Shown: positions 12,136 to 22,605, counted from the first letter of the stretch. The stretch is DNA of 64,000 nt from Ditylenchus dipsaci (GCA_004194705.1 SADC01001036.1:248001-312000), one strand, 5' to 3'. Numbers and translations are program-made. The notes: a model not told the origin generated them from the sequence alone.

Positions 12136-12932
12136 GGGGTGGGGGGCTCGATAATTGACTTTTCACAATATGAATAAATTCCCCAAGTAACGGTTGCGAC
12201 TAAAAATTAGCAAAGGAATTCGTAAATCACAACTCAATCACTTGAACTTATTTTAACAAAAAAATCTTGCTCATGAGTATATCCCAACGGACCAACCAAA
12301 GCAGCAAGTTCTTTGTGGCTTCTACCCCGCAATACTAGCAACACGTCACACATTCTTTACCCACTACTTGACCTTTTAGCCGGATACAACCTCCCATTTG
12401 GCATCTCTTTGCAGCTAGCTTTAATTCAATTAAGTTTTCATTACACTAAAAACAAAATAGGAAACAAGTGCAGAGGTCAACAATATAAAGCACTTAGCTG
12501 CCAAATATTTCCAGGAACAAATTGAGGAATATATATGCTGTTGTGAGGGTGTATATAACTTGATATTTAGTAGTTATGCCTATCCTAAGATGAATGACCC
12601 AAGATTTGCGTGGGATTTGTTGTTTACAAGCCATTTGCGACAGACCCTAATGCTTTTTTACTTAGAGGCGTCATTCAAAGTTTCTATTGTTTTCTGGGTA
12701 GTGGTACTCATAGCAAAGAGAGAAAAGTAGTAAATTTAATGTTTTAGTCAGAAAATTGGAAAATTGTTTTGATTAAAGTAAAAAGTCTTTGTGAAAAAAT
12801 TACAAAAAATGTTAATGAGTTGATCCTTGTTAAATTGGTGCTGTTGTGTATTGTTGTTTGAGATGTTTGTAGTATCAAGTTATCATATATCATTTTGATA
12901 TTACAGTGGAGTCCGTAATAATGAATTCCGCC
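12136..12932. other. Intergenic, no gene recognised
   Basis: No coding or repeat feature with supported boundaries was seen before the collagen fragment. Confidence 0.4.
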
Positions 12933-13090
12933 TCAGGTCCAGTCGGACATCCTGGTCCTCGGGCTAAGTTGGTCCTGATGTAGCTCCTGGGCAATCAAGT
13001 AAACCAGGTAGTGATGGAGCTCCAGGTCCAGCTGGAGACATTGGACAACCGCGCAAACCTGGAAAGGCCGGAGAGAACGGAGACTACGAG
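12933..13090 (+). pseudogene. Cuticle-collagen fragment, broken
   Basis: Encodes a Gly-X-Y run typical of nematode cuticle collagens: SGPVGHPGP, then after a frame change near 12968 GPDVAPGQSSKPGSDGAPGP and AGDIGQPRKPGKAGENGD. Collagens of this family form the extracellular cuticle. Here there is no signal peptide, no cysteine cluster and no C-terminal domain. One frameshift is present, and the triplet repeat ends abruptly in the dispersed GTGATTTGTGTCT repeat. It is best read as a decayed gene fragment truncated by a repeat. Confidence 0.75.
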
Positions 13091-13441
13091 TGATTTGTGT
13101 CTCAGGTATCTCAACCCAAGCAACCAAGCCCTCTGTTGGTTAGAGATGCTCGCACACATATACCTTAGACATAGTTCCGATCGAGACTCTTGATCAAAAT
13201 GCAATTAGAGAGTCTTTTTGCCCAGCTCCAGCAAGAAAAATTTGATCACCCAAAAATGACCCTAAAATACCCGAAAAGACAAAGACAAAGTGATTTGGGT
13301 CACTTTCCAAAAATCCGAGTATGGAGGTGGGGAACTAAAGAAGTACCCGATTTTGTCTATTGTTTCTGCAAATGACCAAATAGCACTAATAATTGGTCCC
13401 GATATAATGAAGCCCTCTTTTCTAAAATTGGTGTTGTTTTA

Positions 13442-13670
13442 CAGTCGACGCTCTCAATAACGACTCTCAAGGACCGGCTAAACTAGAGTCGTTATAGAGA
13501 GCGTCGTTATAAAGAACGTCATTTTGACGTAAATGAGGTCGTTCGTGACCAAATAGCTGTTTTTTCCGAGTCGTTATAGGGAGCGGGTAGATATTAGGGT
13601 CGGCCTGCCACCCTAGTGGGAGGCCAACCCTAGTAGATATAAAGAGCGTCCTTATAGAGAGCGTGGACTG
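13442..13670. mobile_element. Tigger/pogo-like miniature element
   Basis: Starts CAGTCGACGCTCTCAATAAC and ends in the inverted GAGCGTGGACTG, flanked by TA on each side. The interior iterates a 16-17 bp GTCGTTATAGAGAGCG unit at about 13485, 13502, 13569 and 13650. CAGT ends with TA duplication are typical of the pogo/Tigger branch of Tc1/mariner. It is interrupted by a 38-bp hAT-like insertion at 13595-13632. Confidence 0.82.
13595..13632. mobile_element. 38-bp hAT-like insertion nested in a Tigger-like element
   Basis: Begins TAGGGTCGGCCT and ends GGCCAACCCTA, flanked on both sides by the exact 8-bp repeat GTAGATAT (13587-13594 and 13633-13640). The 8-bp duplication plus TAGGG/CCCTA ends support hAT-type insertion of a near-minimal element. 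The element cannot code for anything. Confidence 0.8.
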
Positions 13671-14760
13671 TATCATGAACCGCAGGTATTGTAGTCTTGT
13701 AACTGTGGTCTCTTATAAAACGACCGGTAAAATCAGAACGGATCAGACTAACCAAAGATAAAAGAAAAACTTCAAAAGTCAGGGTAAAAGGGTGTAGGGC
13801 TTTAGACGGAAATTAACCCACGAATTAACTCTGAGTAAGAATGACCAAAAAATTCAAAGGCACAAAAACATGCCTAACCCCCTAAAAGTCAGAAATAAAA
13901 AAGTTTCTTTGAAGGCGGGTTCAATACAGTCAACTTTCAATATACTCCACCCTAAAAGTAGTGTGAGGTGTCATCTCTCTTTTGTTCCTTTTCAGCCGAT
14001 TTTGTCTATTGGTAGGCGTATACATGCAATTTTAAACACTTTTTCAAAACTTATCCGAAATCCATTTAAGTTCTAATAAAGTTTATATTCCAATACAAAT
14101 ATCCACATTTATAAAATAACAGAAAAATATAACAATTAAAACCTTGATTTTTTTGTAATTTGCAATAAAATTCCGCTCCTCCACTTAGCTTTAATAAGCA
14201 GAAGGAATTAAGAAAAAGACCGATTCCGGCTAAAAGACAGCCTAGAAAACATCAAGAAAAAAGTCATTGCTTTAAGTACCTAAATGACATAAAAATGCAT
14301 AGTAAATGGGTGGAGCAGTCCCTTTCTAATACATGTGACCCATTACTAGTTGTTAGAACTGAGGTGATGCAACTAAATTAATTCCAAAATTGTTGCAGTT
14401 ATGGCCTAAAAGCTCAAATATCAAGAATACTTTAGGTAAAAGACTAAAAATAAATGCAATCGCGTTGAATCCACCCACTAACTAATCAAAGGGCTTTAAG
14501 CTTTTTGTGCCACCTGATTAATTATTGCTTCTTTTAGACTCTTTTGTCTGGAATTCACAGAATTAGAACTGGAGTTTGAACCTGTAGTTCACCAGCTGTC
14601 GATTAGGACTTGGTCAGAAAGTTCTTCTTTTAGAATGAATCTGACAGCTATTTTCAGACCATATACTCGAAGAATATCAGCAAATCTGTAAAGCCGTCGA
14701 AAATGCAGCCCCTTGCTTACATAATATTATGACAGATTATACTTTTTGTAGTGCTAAAAT
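13671..14760. other. Intergenic, no gene recognised
   Basis: The 68-codon open frame at 13870-14076 shows no recognisable domain. No RNA gene or bounded repeat was seen. Confidence 0.4.
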
Positions 14761-14964
14761 CAGGGCACGTAACTAAAAATTTTTAAAAAGGACATTTGGG
14801 TTAAAAAACGACATTTTGACTATTTTTTTAAAAAAGGTCATTTTATCCAGTGCTTATTGCTATTTTGGAGCGAAAAAAAAGATTTTGACTAAAAACTTCA
14901 AAAATGAAAAAGACTCGAGTCCAAAAAGGACAAAGCTTTTTAAAAAGGACATATACGAGCCCTG
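14761..14964. mobile_element. hAT-like miniature transposon, copy 2
   Basis: Starts CAGGGCACGTAAC and ends ACGAGCCCTG, with the exact 8-bp duplication GCTAAAAT at 14753-14760 and 14965-14972. It shares the TTTATCCAGTGCTTATTGC core with copies 1, 3 and 4. Confidence 0.88.
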
Positions 14965-15189
14965 GCTAAAATACTAAATTCTATTAGCGAAATCGACCCT
15001 ACCGGAGTTATATCCCCGGCCCCCGGTCCCCAAATGAAAGTTTTTTCAACTTCTTCAAAACACCATCTTAACCATTTTCAAGCATTTCCTACGCATTAAA
15101 CACGATAAAAGGTGTTTTGATCCGACTTTTTATTTTAAATGTCAATTTTCAGAATTTTTTAGGCCAATTGACTATTTTTCAGGTATTCT

Positions 15190-15450
15190 ACCCTGTTTTG
15201 GTCAGCGGAGCGAGGCAAAAAGAGCCTTTATATGCATTTTATAATCAGGTGTCTTGCTCGGAATCATGTCTAAGTTAAGTGGATGTGCGCATCCCAACTC
15301 CGAGTTCCAAGGAGTGTGGATACCTTCGTGGGCTCTGTGGCTTGGATTTGAGATGCGCACACCCACATACCTTAGACACAAGTCACTCGGAAGGGACTCT
15401 GGATGCATGAAAAATGTATGCATACCAGAGTTTCTTTATGCGGTGGGCTC
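15190..15450. repeat. Inverted repeat with TCTAAGGTATGTGGGTGTGC core
   Basis: The arms around 15260-15300 and 15335-15385 are inverted. The element contains the dispersed motif shared with the centre of element C and with 13090, 21240, 33225 and 62660. A second small hairpin (CTCTGGATGCATGA against GCATACCAGAG) lies at the right edge. Confidence 0.6.
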
Positions 15451-15693
15451 CAGTTAACAAAACTCTTTAAAGAAGTTTAAAAAATTTATTTGGGGGGTTA
15501 TACTCCGGTAGCGCCGCAAAATACAGGTCGTACAGAAAAACTTTTTGTGTACAGAAAAACCTTTTTGGGTTTTTGTGTACATTACACATGTGATGTGCCT
15601 GAATTTCGGCTTTCTAACAAGTCTTCAAGCTCATGTGAAAGATTTTAAAAATCTATAGAGTTCATTCTTTGGATGATGTAACTTTTTACAATA

Positions 15694-16118
15694 CAGTCGA
15701 CGCTCCCAATACATACACCCAAAAGTTCGTTCCCGCCTAGGGTCCAACACTTTTTTAGCCCCATTTTTTCAAAATTTTTTCCATTTCATTTTCGACAGTC
15801 TGGTCGCAAATATCGCAAGGATTTCGATTTTGCCGATCATTTTTGCAGAAAACAATGATTTCGACATTTAAAAAGCAAAAACTCACATTAACATACAGCG
15901 AAATCCAAAATAGGCGTATGTCAATGGGAGTTTTTGCTTTTTAAATGTCGAAATCATTGTTTTCTTGAAAAATGATCGGCAAAATCGGAATCCTTGCGAT
16001 ATTTTCGACCAGACTGTCAAACAGAAATGGAAAAATTTGAAAAAATGGGGCTAAAAAAAGTGTCGGACCCTAGACGGGAACGAACTTTTGGGGTGTATTT
16101 TGTTGGGAGCGTCGACTG
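15694..16118. mobile_element. Tigger-like palindrome, 425 bp
   Basis: Ends CAGTCGACGCTCCCAATACA and the inverted GGGAGCGTCGACTG, flanked by TA. The arms are long reverse complements, including GTTCGTTCCCGCCTAGGGTC and its inverse. No coding capacity. It shares the AAAAGTTCGTTCC block with the elements at 16705, 31752 and 61027. Confidence 0.88.
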
Positions 16119-16704
16119 TAGTTATTTTTAAACAGCTGAATTTCAGGGCTACACGACAAAAAAATCAAAAAAGTTTTAGTAAAAATTAAAGACAACAGAG
16201 AAAATTTCAAAAAGTAAAATCTTTGCTACTAGAATTCAATATTTAAGTACCAGGATTAAGGAATATTCTTTTATTCGATATTCAAAGGCAAGAAAGTCGT
16301 TTATTGTTAACAACACAATAACCTTCCACATAATTCCAATTAGCAATTCGTCTGAAGCTTTGCACATGCAATTATGCCCAAGAATAAGTCCATTTACTTC
16401 TTTGTTTTTATAAAACGAATAATTCGAATAAAAAGCTGTATGAAAGGACGGAAATGGCGCATAAATTGTGGGCAATTATGTTCAACTTGTTCACCCAACA
16501 TTAAACACACAAGTAAGCAATCAGCTAAAATAGTCCTTCAAATCAAGGTGAGTGGGCTGCTTTGCATTGTGTTCAGGATGAACTTAAAAAAATATTTATA
16601 GCAGCAATGCTGGGAACTTTTGCTTTTTTTCGTCTTCGTACTTCATATCAAAAATTGTACGACATAGTACTTCAACCTACACCGACTTTTGAAAATGGCT
16701 AGTA

Positions 16705-17491
16705 CAGTCAAACCTGGGTTATCCGACACCCCCAAAAGTTCGTTCCAGCCTTGGGTCCGACACTTTTTTTGGTGCATAGACGTTTGGCGAATATGAAACT
16801 TTTTTCAAATTCGCGAAACGTTTGGCGAATTTGAAACTCAAAAGAGTAAAATATCTCTAAGGGTATATATGGAGATACTTATTTAGACATATTAAGGGTA
16901 TTTGGCCGCTTCGCGGCCAAAGACCAGCACACTCCACATTGCAAGGGATAGGGGTACATACATGTGTTAACCCCTGACCCTTGCAATGTGGAATATGCTA
17001 GACTTTGGCCATCACATTCAGCCAAATACCCTTGATATGTCTAAATAAGTATCTCCATATATACCCTTAGAGATATTTTACTCTTTTGAGTTTCAAATTC
17101 GCCAAACGTTTCGCGAATTTGAAAAAAGTTTCATATTCGCCAAACGTCTATACCCCTTTTTTTAACCCAATTTTCCAAATATTTTATCGATTCTGTTATG
17201 ACAGTATGGTCGGAAATATCGTCAGGATTCCGATTTTGCCAACCTTTTTTGAAAATCCTGCTTTTTTTTTTCGAAAAAGGGTGTCGGATAAACGAGGTTT
17301 TGCTTTTTTAATTTAATGATGAAATTGCAGGATTTTCAAAAAAAGGTTGGCAAAATCGGAATCCTGACGATATTGACGACCAGACTGTAAAAACAGAACT
17401 TTGAAAAATCTTCAAAAATTGAGGTAAAAAAAGTGTCGGACCCAAGGCTGGAACGAACTTTTGGGGGTGTCGGATAACCCAGGTTTGACTG
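16705..17491. mobile_element. Tigger-like palindrome, 787 bp, with nested element
   Basis: Ends CAGTCAAACCTGGGTTATCC and the inverted form, flanked by TA. The outer arms contain CCCAAAAGTTCGTTCCAGCC and its inverse. The left arm is interrupted by a second complete inverted-repeat element (16779-17148). Confidence 0.88.
16779..17148. mobile_element. Nested inverted-repeat element inside the 16705 element
   Basis: Ends GACGTTTGGCGAATATGAAA and the inverted form, each next to TA. It contains its own iterated CGAAACGTTTGGCGAATTTG units and a short TTTGGCCGCTTCGCGGCCAA hairpin. It must be younger than its host. Confidence 0.8.
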
Positions 17492-17655
17492 TATACCTAT
17501 CCATTCTGCTTTTGCATTGATATCAGCTTTTTTAAAAATTCAAAAATAGGTTAATCATTTTTCTGCAGCAAATTTAGTTTTTTTTCTGAGGCAAAAATGT
17601 TTTTTTATGTGGCTCATTTTTTGTAGCTAATTTACCTTTTTGTGGCAAATTTAGG

Positions 17656-17772
17656 GCGCTCTCACAACACGTCCGCATCCGCTTTCGCTTGCGTATGTAT
17701 TGAGAGAATCCATCCGCATCTGCACATTTGCGTACGCATTTGCGTACGGAAGTGTGGATATGTTGTGAGAGT
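17656..17772. repeat. Small inverted repeat with CTCTCACAACA ends
   Basis: Begins CTCTCACAACACGTCCGCAT and ends with the diverged inverse ATGTTGTGAGAG. The inside iterates TTGCGTACGCAT-like words. About 115 bp, non-coding. Confidence 0.6.
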
Positions 17773-17924
17773 CAATCCGCATACATAATTTTTATTATTG
17801 CCAGGCTCCATATACCTATGAGTGTGCTTGACGCTAAAAGATAACAGACAAAAGAAGTCAAAAGGCATGATAGCTCAGATATTTCAATGGGATGCCCCCA
17901 ATGCATCCGTATCCGCGTCCGTAA

Positions 17925-18200
17925 AACGGGCCGTAAACTTGGGCGTGAAACGGCCCGTGTATTTCCACACAATGGGCCTTATGCGTGTCACGGACCGTGA
18001 TACGGTCCGTCAAATTTTTTGAGCCGATTTTTTTAGTTAGCAGGTAAATTTATTTTTCGAGTGCCACTTTCAATTTAATCGAACGCCAAATTTATGAGAA
18101 GCATTCTTGTAAAAAAAGATTAGAAAAAATTTGTGAAAACACAGAATGCGGGGTCGATAATTTCTCGCACGGACCGTGTTTTTCATACGGTCCGTATTGA
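17925..18200. repeat. Array of ACGGACCGT / ACGGTCCGT words
   Basis: The near-palindromic word ACGGWCCGT and relatives (AACGGCCCGT) occur about seven times, at 17935-18010 and 18170-18200, separated by unique sequence. The pattern resembles the other palindromic-word arrays in the window. Confidence 0.5.
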
Positions 18201-18335
18201 ATATGGATTTTTGCACATAGTTTAATTTTTGAAAATTGAAAAAAAGCAAGGAAAAACATAATCATCACAACAGAACAGCGCGAAAAAAACAACGATAGCT
18301 CTTTTTGGTTCATGTGATTGTCACTAGTAGGGTTG

Positions 18336-18415
18336 TCTTATGCCCCGGGCATTTAATAATCGGGCATATGCCCGATTATTTTCCTAATTTTTGGGCATTT
18401 TCGGGCATTTTCCGA
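18336..18415. repeat. Array of GGGCATATGCCCG words with TAGGGTTGTC end
   Basis: The left boundary TAGGGTTGTC is followed by several GGGCAT words, including the perfect palindrome GGGCATATGCCC. No matching right end was found. The terminus is the same type as at 21574-21971. Confidence 0.5.
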
Positions 18416-18760
18416 ACGTCTCCGATCAATGAATTTTTATTCAAAAAAACTTCAAATATCATCAATAAATATATCAAAATAACCAAATTTGGTGTATTTT
18501 TTAATATTGTCTTTGAGATCTTTCATTTAATTAGAGCGATTCACAACATCGTCCAAAATAAAAAAACCGGAATTAGAGATATGAAATAGGAAACTACAAT
18601 TAACAGTACATCCACAGTTAACTGTTCATTCACAGTTAACAGTACAGTCAACTCTCGATTTAACGAACCCCTGGGGACCGGCAAAAATGTTCGTTGAATC
18701 GAGAGTTTCGTTAAATCGAGAGCTTATTTTAGTCATTTTATTTAATCGCTGGCAAAATAG

Positions 18761-18916
18761 GCACCAAAGGGTACATGACAAAATTTGCCCGACAAAAATT
18801 TTCCCGACGTAATTTTCCCGCGACATAATTTGCCCGCGACAAAATTTGCCCGACAAAAATTTGCCCGACGTAATTTTCCCGCGACAAAATTTGCCCGACA
18901 TAATTTTCCCGGCCTT
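18761..18916. repeat. Left 14-mer array (ACAAAATTTGCCCG)
   Basis: About nine tandem copies of a 14-16 bp unit, consensus ACAAAATTTGCCCG with variants ACGTAATTTTCCCGCG. Its mirror image is at 20016-20147, so the two arrays act as long terminal inverted repeats. Confidence 0.8.
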
Positions 18917-18923
18917 TTTAGTA

Positions 18924-19094
18924 CAGTCGAACTTCGATATAACGAACCATGGATATAACGAAACCCTTGATATAACGAACATTTTTCGACGCCTTTTTGG
19001 CGAGTGATTACATTAAATGACTAATAGTACACCCTCGATATAACGCCCATTGTAGCCAGTCTACATAGAGGTTTGTTATATCGAGGTTATACTG
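18924..19094. mobile_element. Tigger-like miniature element nested in the composite
   Basis: Ends CAGTCGAACTTCGATATAAC and the inverted GGTTATACTG, next to TA. The left end has three direct copies of a GATATAACGAAC unit. Confidence 0.75.
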
Positions 19095-19229
19095 TACATT
19101 CCTCGACATGATGCAAGACTTGACATTCTCAACTTTTATTTTAGTGAACAAGCAAACATAACAACAAAAGATTCAAGCTAACACATCAATTAATTCAAAA
19201 ATTTTCTCCATCATTCTCCTCTTCATTAT

Positions 19230-19910
19230 CAGGTTCTGGTGCAGTTAGAATATATGGACCCTGCCCCATCCAGAAATTGTACGCAATTCCACCAAGAATC
19301 ACTCTCACCTTCATTGAATCGATGAACCTTCATATGTTCGGATGTGCCATTCCCAATTCTCCGGCCACTTTGCGATGATGTGCTCGGCGTAGTTGTTGGT
19401 CCTTCCTTCATCGTTCATCACTCTGTCCACTAGAAATCAGAATATAATACCATCACAATCAATTGAAACAAATAATTACCATTGTGTCGTTTTAGCCAGA
19501 TGCTTCTCTTCATTTCGGACAGCCGTACTGAGAATGCGTGACGGATCAGCTTCACACCCATGCGCTGTCACAATCCTTAAACGCTTACTTGATAAATTTT
19601 CCATCTTGATTGGACCAAGCTTTTCCTCTGCAGCCCGAAATCGTCGCTTGATCACACATAGTCGAGATGATGCCCACATTGTTGCCCTTCAGATCGCGGT
19701 GTTTAAAGAATATCCTTCCATCATGAACGAATTTGGCATTACCTTTGTTTGAATTCGCAGCATGTGGACGGGTAGTGAGGAAATCAACCTATAAATGAAA
19801 AACACTAAAATCGCAAAAAGATATGTAAATTAAAAATTGCATACCGGATCGTTTTGCACAACAGCCAAAACACCACGCAGCCAGTTCGGATCGGTATTCA
19901 TTGCAGCCTG
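19230..19910 (-). pseudogene. Decayed FLYWCH-type MULE transposase
   Basis: Minus-strand frames give two family-like segments. At 19740-19590, NAKFVHDGRIFFKHRDLKGN followed by a GCRGKAWSNQDGK segment fits the FLYWCH zinc-finger pattern of MULE transposases, with the Trp/Cys block damaged. At about 19430-19300, NDEGRTNNYAEH, a frameshift, and then GELGMAHPNI-stop-RFIDSMK fits the conserved RTNN...HPNIW..I segment near the C-terminus of the same proteins. The catalytic core between them is missing. There is at least one stop and one frameshift, so it is non-functional. Identification is from motif memory and needs a database search. Confidence 0.6.
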
Positions 19911-20015
19911 AAACAATTTAAAATAAAACTGCAAATTCAAATAAGAAGCGAGATGAATAAAGCGACACGCACCAAATCAAAAATGAGAAATTGTTTTGAA
20001 ATGCCAAAAAAAAAA

Positions 20016-20147
20016 TGCCGGAAAATTATGTGGGCAAACTTTGTCGCGGCAAATTACGTCGGGCAAATTTTTGTCGCGGGCAAATTTTGTCGGGCAAATT
20101 ATGTCGGGAAAATTTTTGTCGGGCAAATTTTGTCATGTACCCGCACC
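20016..20147. repeat. Right 14-mer array, inverse of 18761-18916
   Basis: Tandem TTTTGTCGGGCAAA units, seven or eight copies, inverted relative to the left array. The outer flanks CATGTACCCGCACC and GCACCAAAGGGTACATG also pair. Confidence 0.8.
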
Positions 20148-20247
20148 AAAAAAAGGTTCGTTAAATCAAGAGTTTCGTTAAATCGAGGTTTCGTTAAATC
20201 AAAGAGTTGACTGTATATCACTCTTTTTTAAACTTTAACTTATTTTT

Positions 20248-20444
20248 AAAGGACCATCATCTTTGCGGGCAGCGGCATGACAAAAATTTGAATTGGCGGC
20301 GACAATTCTCTTTCGTTACCAGTGTACTTTTTGTTGGTGTCATTTCAAACGACTTCAAAGAGTACACGGAGAGAGCGAAAGAGAAGTGTCCCTCGCCATT
20401 TTAAACTTTTGTCATGCCACTGCGCGCAAAAACCATGGTTCTTT
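20248..20444. repeat. Hairpin element AAAGGACCAT, copy 1
   Basis: About 200-bp inverted repeat. Ends AAAGGACCATCATCTTTGCG and the inverse of a CATGGTTCTTT form. The arms carry an ATTTGAATTGGCGGCGACAA-type segment. Related to 20577-20770 and 24166-24346. Confidence 0.65.
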
Positions 20445-20576
20445 AATTCCTCGATAATTTCTCGATAATTTTTTGGACCTAATAATCAGTAAACTAACTA
20501 AAAAAGTAAATTAAAAACATCCCGGGGACTTTAACTTTCGACAACAGGCGATGCGTATACCAGGGTTTGCAATTTT

Positions 20577-20770
20577 AAAGGACTATACTTGTTGATGACA
20601 ATGAGAATTTGGCAAATTTCAAATGCGCGCAGGACACTTCTCTTTCGTCTCGCTCTGTACTCTTTTGAGTTATTTTGAACGACTCAAAAGAGTAGAGAGC
20701 GAGACGAAAGATAATTGTCCCGCGCGCATTTGAATTTGCCGAATTTCAATGTCATCAACAAGATGGTCTT
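20577..20770. repeat. Hairpin element AAAGGACTAT, copy 2
   Basis: Almost perfect inverted repeat with its centre at about 20675 (ACTCTTTTGAGT facing ACTCAAAAGAGT). The arms include AATGCGCGCAGGACACTTCT-like sequence and GACGAAAG blocks. Non-coding. Confidence 0.75.
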
Positions 20771-21213
20771 AAGTAATTTTTTTCGCGATTATGAAAAGCT
20801 AGTAGTGTCACTAGCATTTTTCAAACTTTGAAAAATGCTAGTAAGGATCCTAGTCATTTTGACTAGGTTTTTAGGCACACCCCGAAAGAAAAACTAAATA
20901 TTTTGGAAACAATCGATTAGGAAATAAAGTCATTTAAGAAAAAATTCAAATAAGAGACAATTTATCTTGGCGCGAATTGTTTCGGGAACAATTATTTCTG
21001 GATAAAATAAGTGAGTAAAATTAATTCAGGATATAATTGATTAAGCATTCTGCTTTTCTTCCTCAATTTGAGGCTCGGGAGACATTACCAGACCTCCTCC
21101 CTGTAAAAACTTGGGTTTTTCAAAGGGGGGTAGGGCGGTCTGGAGGTTATTACACGGGGAAAAAACACGGAAAAAATTTTTTAGTGGGGTTCTAGTGTAC
21201 TTCTAACAGTTTG

Positions 21214-21230
21214 NNNNNNNNNNNNNNNNN
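21214..21230. other. Assembly gap, 17 N
   Basis: A run of 17 unknown bases. The right edge begins inside the dispersed repeat with the TCTAAGGTATG-type centre, so the gap probably reflects a repeat that could not be resolved. Confidence 0.98.
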
Positions 21231-21573
21231 AGCGTCTGAGCCACCAAGTCCCCTGCGCCCTGAGTTAGAAGTTAGCTTGATAGTTAGTCACCAACCTTAG
21301 ACATGATTCCAAAAAGTACTCTTGATCAAAAAATGCATAAGAGTCTCTTTTTGCCATGGCGCAGTAGAAAACAGGGTAGAACAGTAAAAGCAAGTAGCCG
21401 AAAAAATATTTTGAAAAGTGGTTCTCTATTAATTCCATCCCCTCCCAATACAGCTCACAAATGATTGGCAAATCCTTTTAAAATTGCTTTTTTTAGTTCT
21501 TTCATAGCAAAATTATACTCAAAGATTTATTAAATTTATTTGAGATTTATTTAAATTTATGTTAGGGGTAGTG

Positions 21574-21971
21574 GTTGTCGAGTCGAGTACTCGAAATCGA
21601 GTAATTTCGAGTATTATTCGAAATTTTTCGAGTTTCGAATATCGAGTCGAGTACTCGACTTGAAAATTTCAAGTTTCGAGCATCGAGTCAAGTACTCGAA
21701 AATTTTGAGTTTGAAGTATAGAATTTAATAATTAAAAATTTGCTCGAGGGCTAAATTTTTTCTTTTTTGTGGCTTTGTTATGCCTTAGAAACTTCAAATG
21801 ATTAAATTTTTCACCAAAATTTCGGCAAAAATTCTAATCCAAATCGAGAAAATTTCGAGTATTATTAAATTTTTCAGATTTCGAGTATCGAGTCGAGTAC
21901 TCGAAAATTTCGAGTTTCGAGTATCGAATCGAGTCGGTACTCGAAAATTTCGAGTACTCGACAACCCTAGT
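21574..21971. mobile_element. hAT-like element filled with CGAGTACTCGA words
   Basis: The left end TAGTGGTTGTCGAG and right end CTCGACAACCCTA are inverted. They are flanked by GTTAGGGG on the left and GTGAGGGG on the right, a 7-of-8 match. The body iterates TCGAGTACTCGA and AAAATTTCGAGTTTCGAGTA. The long opposed open frames at 21794-22064 are by-products of this palindromic composition. Confidence 0.65.
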
Positions 21972-22180
21972 GAGGGGTATATCAAATCTGCCCATTTTCG
22001 GGAAAAGTATATCACAACAACGCTACATAGTGGCGCCGAAAATTTGTTACACTTTCCCACGTAAAAATCGGGTTATTAAAAAAAATTGGCTGAAATTTGA
22101 CCCAAAAGTTGATTTGCTTGGTCCCTTCAGGGCAAAAAGTCGAATTTTAAAAGGAATTTTGTTGTTGTTTCTTGTGAGCT

Positions 22181-22300
22181 TTTAGGCTAAGGCTCAGGCA
22201 AAAGTAAGCCAGCGTATGTTAGGACAAACGTAAACATGAGTCGAAATACGTTTAAGTCTGTCCTAACATACGTTGGCTAACCCCTGCCTAAGCCTAAAAA
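22181..22300. repeat. Inverted repeat AGGCTAAGGCTCAGGCAAA, copy 1
   Basis: The arms (22181-22225 and 22255-22300) are inverse copies around TAAGCCAGCGTATGTTAGGA. The second copy is at 41441-41565, with single arms near 28500, 50395 and 55145. Confidence 0.7.
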
Positions 22301-22513
22301 GTCCTAAAAAAACAACAGGGGGGACCAAGGCAAAAAAAGCATTAATTTAACAATTTCGAAAAGCCGAGAAGTGCGTCTTCAGTGGCAACAGCCCTGCACA
22401 TGCAGCGCTTTCAAACAAGCCGAAATTTTTGTCATATAGGTGAAGTTAAAAAAATTTACAGACTAAAAGAACTTTAATTTGTAAAAACACCCTATATTTA
22501 TAAATATTTTCAG

Positions 22514-22605
22514 AAAGAGCAAAGAAAAGATTTACGTATTCTACAAAACGAATTAGAAACACTATCGTTTGAAAAAGAGATGATAAAAAGAAGATATCGA
22601 ATCTG
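22514..22605 (+). CDS. Coiled-coil exon, possibly PPP1R21-like
   Basis: After a TATTTTCAG acceptor the frame reads KEQRKDLRILQNELETLSFE, then KEMIKRR, ending at a stop. A one-base shift inside the A-run continues as KKKISNLIESKNNKNQ. The spacing KDxLRxLQxEhxxLxF matches what I recall of the N-terminal coiled coil of PPP1R21, a subunit of the FERRY endosomal mRNA-transport complex. Only about 30 residues support this and no neighbouring exon is confirmed, so any coiled-coil protein is possible. Treat it as an exon candidate. Confidence 0.3.

Larger units (their letters stand above)
18645..20213. mobile_element. Composite nested transposon (Tigger-like shell, MULE-like interior)
   Basis: The shell ends CAGTCAACTCTCGATTTAAC and the inverted form with TA on both sides. 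The shell arms iterate TTCGTTAAATCGAGAG. Inside lie inverted 14-mer arrays (18761-18916 and 20016-20147), a complete second Tigger-like element (18924-19094) and coding remnants of a FLYWCH/MULE transposase on the minus strand. At least three layers of insertion are implied. Confidence 0.75.

Noticed and set aside
21794..22064. Opposed 88-codon frames on both strands
   Set aside because: Mirror-image frames produced by the TCGAGTACTCGA palindromic array.
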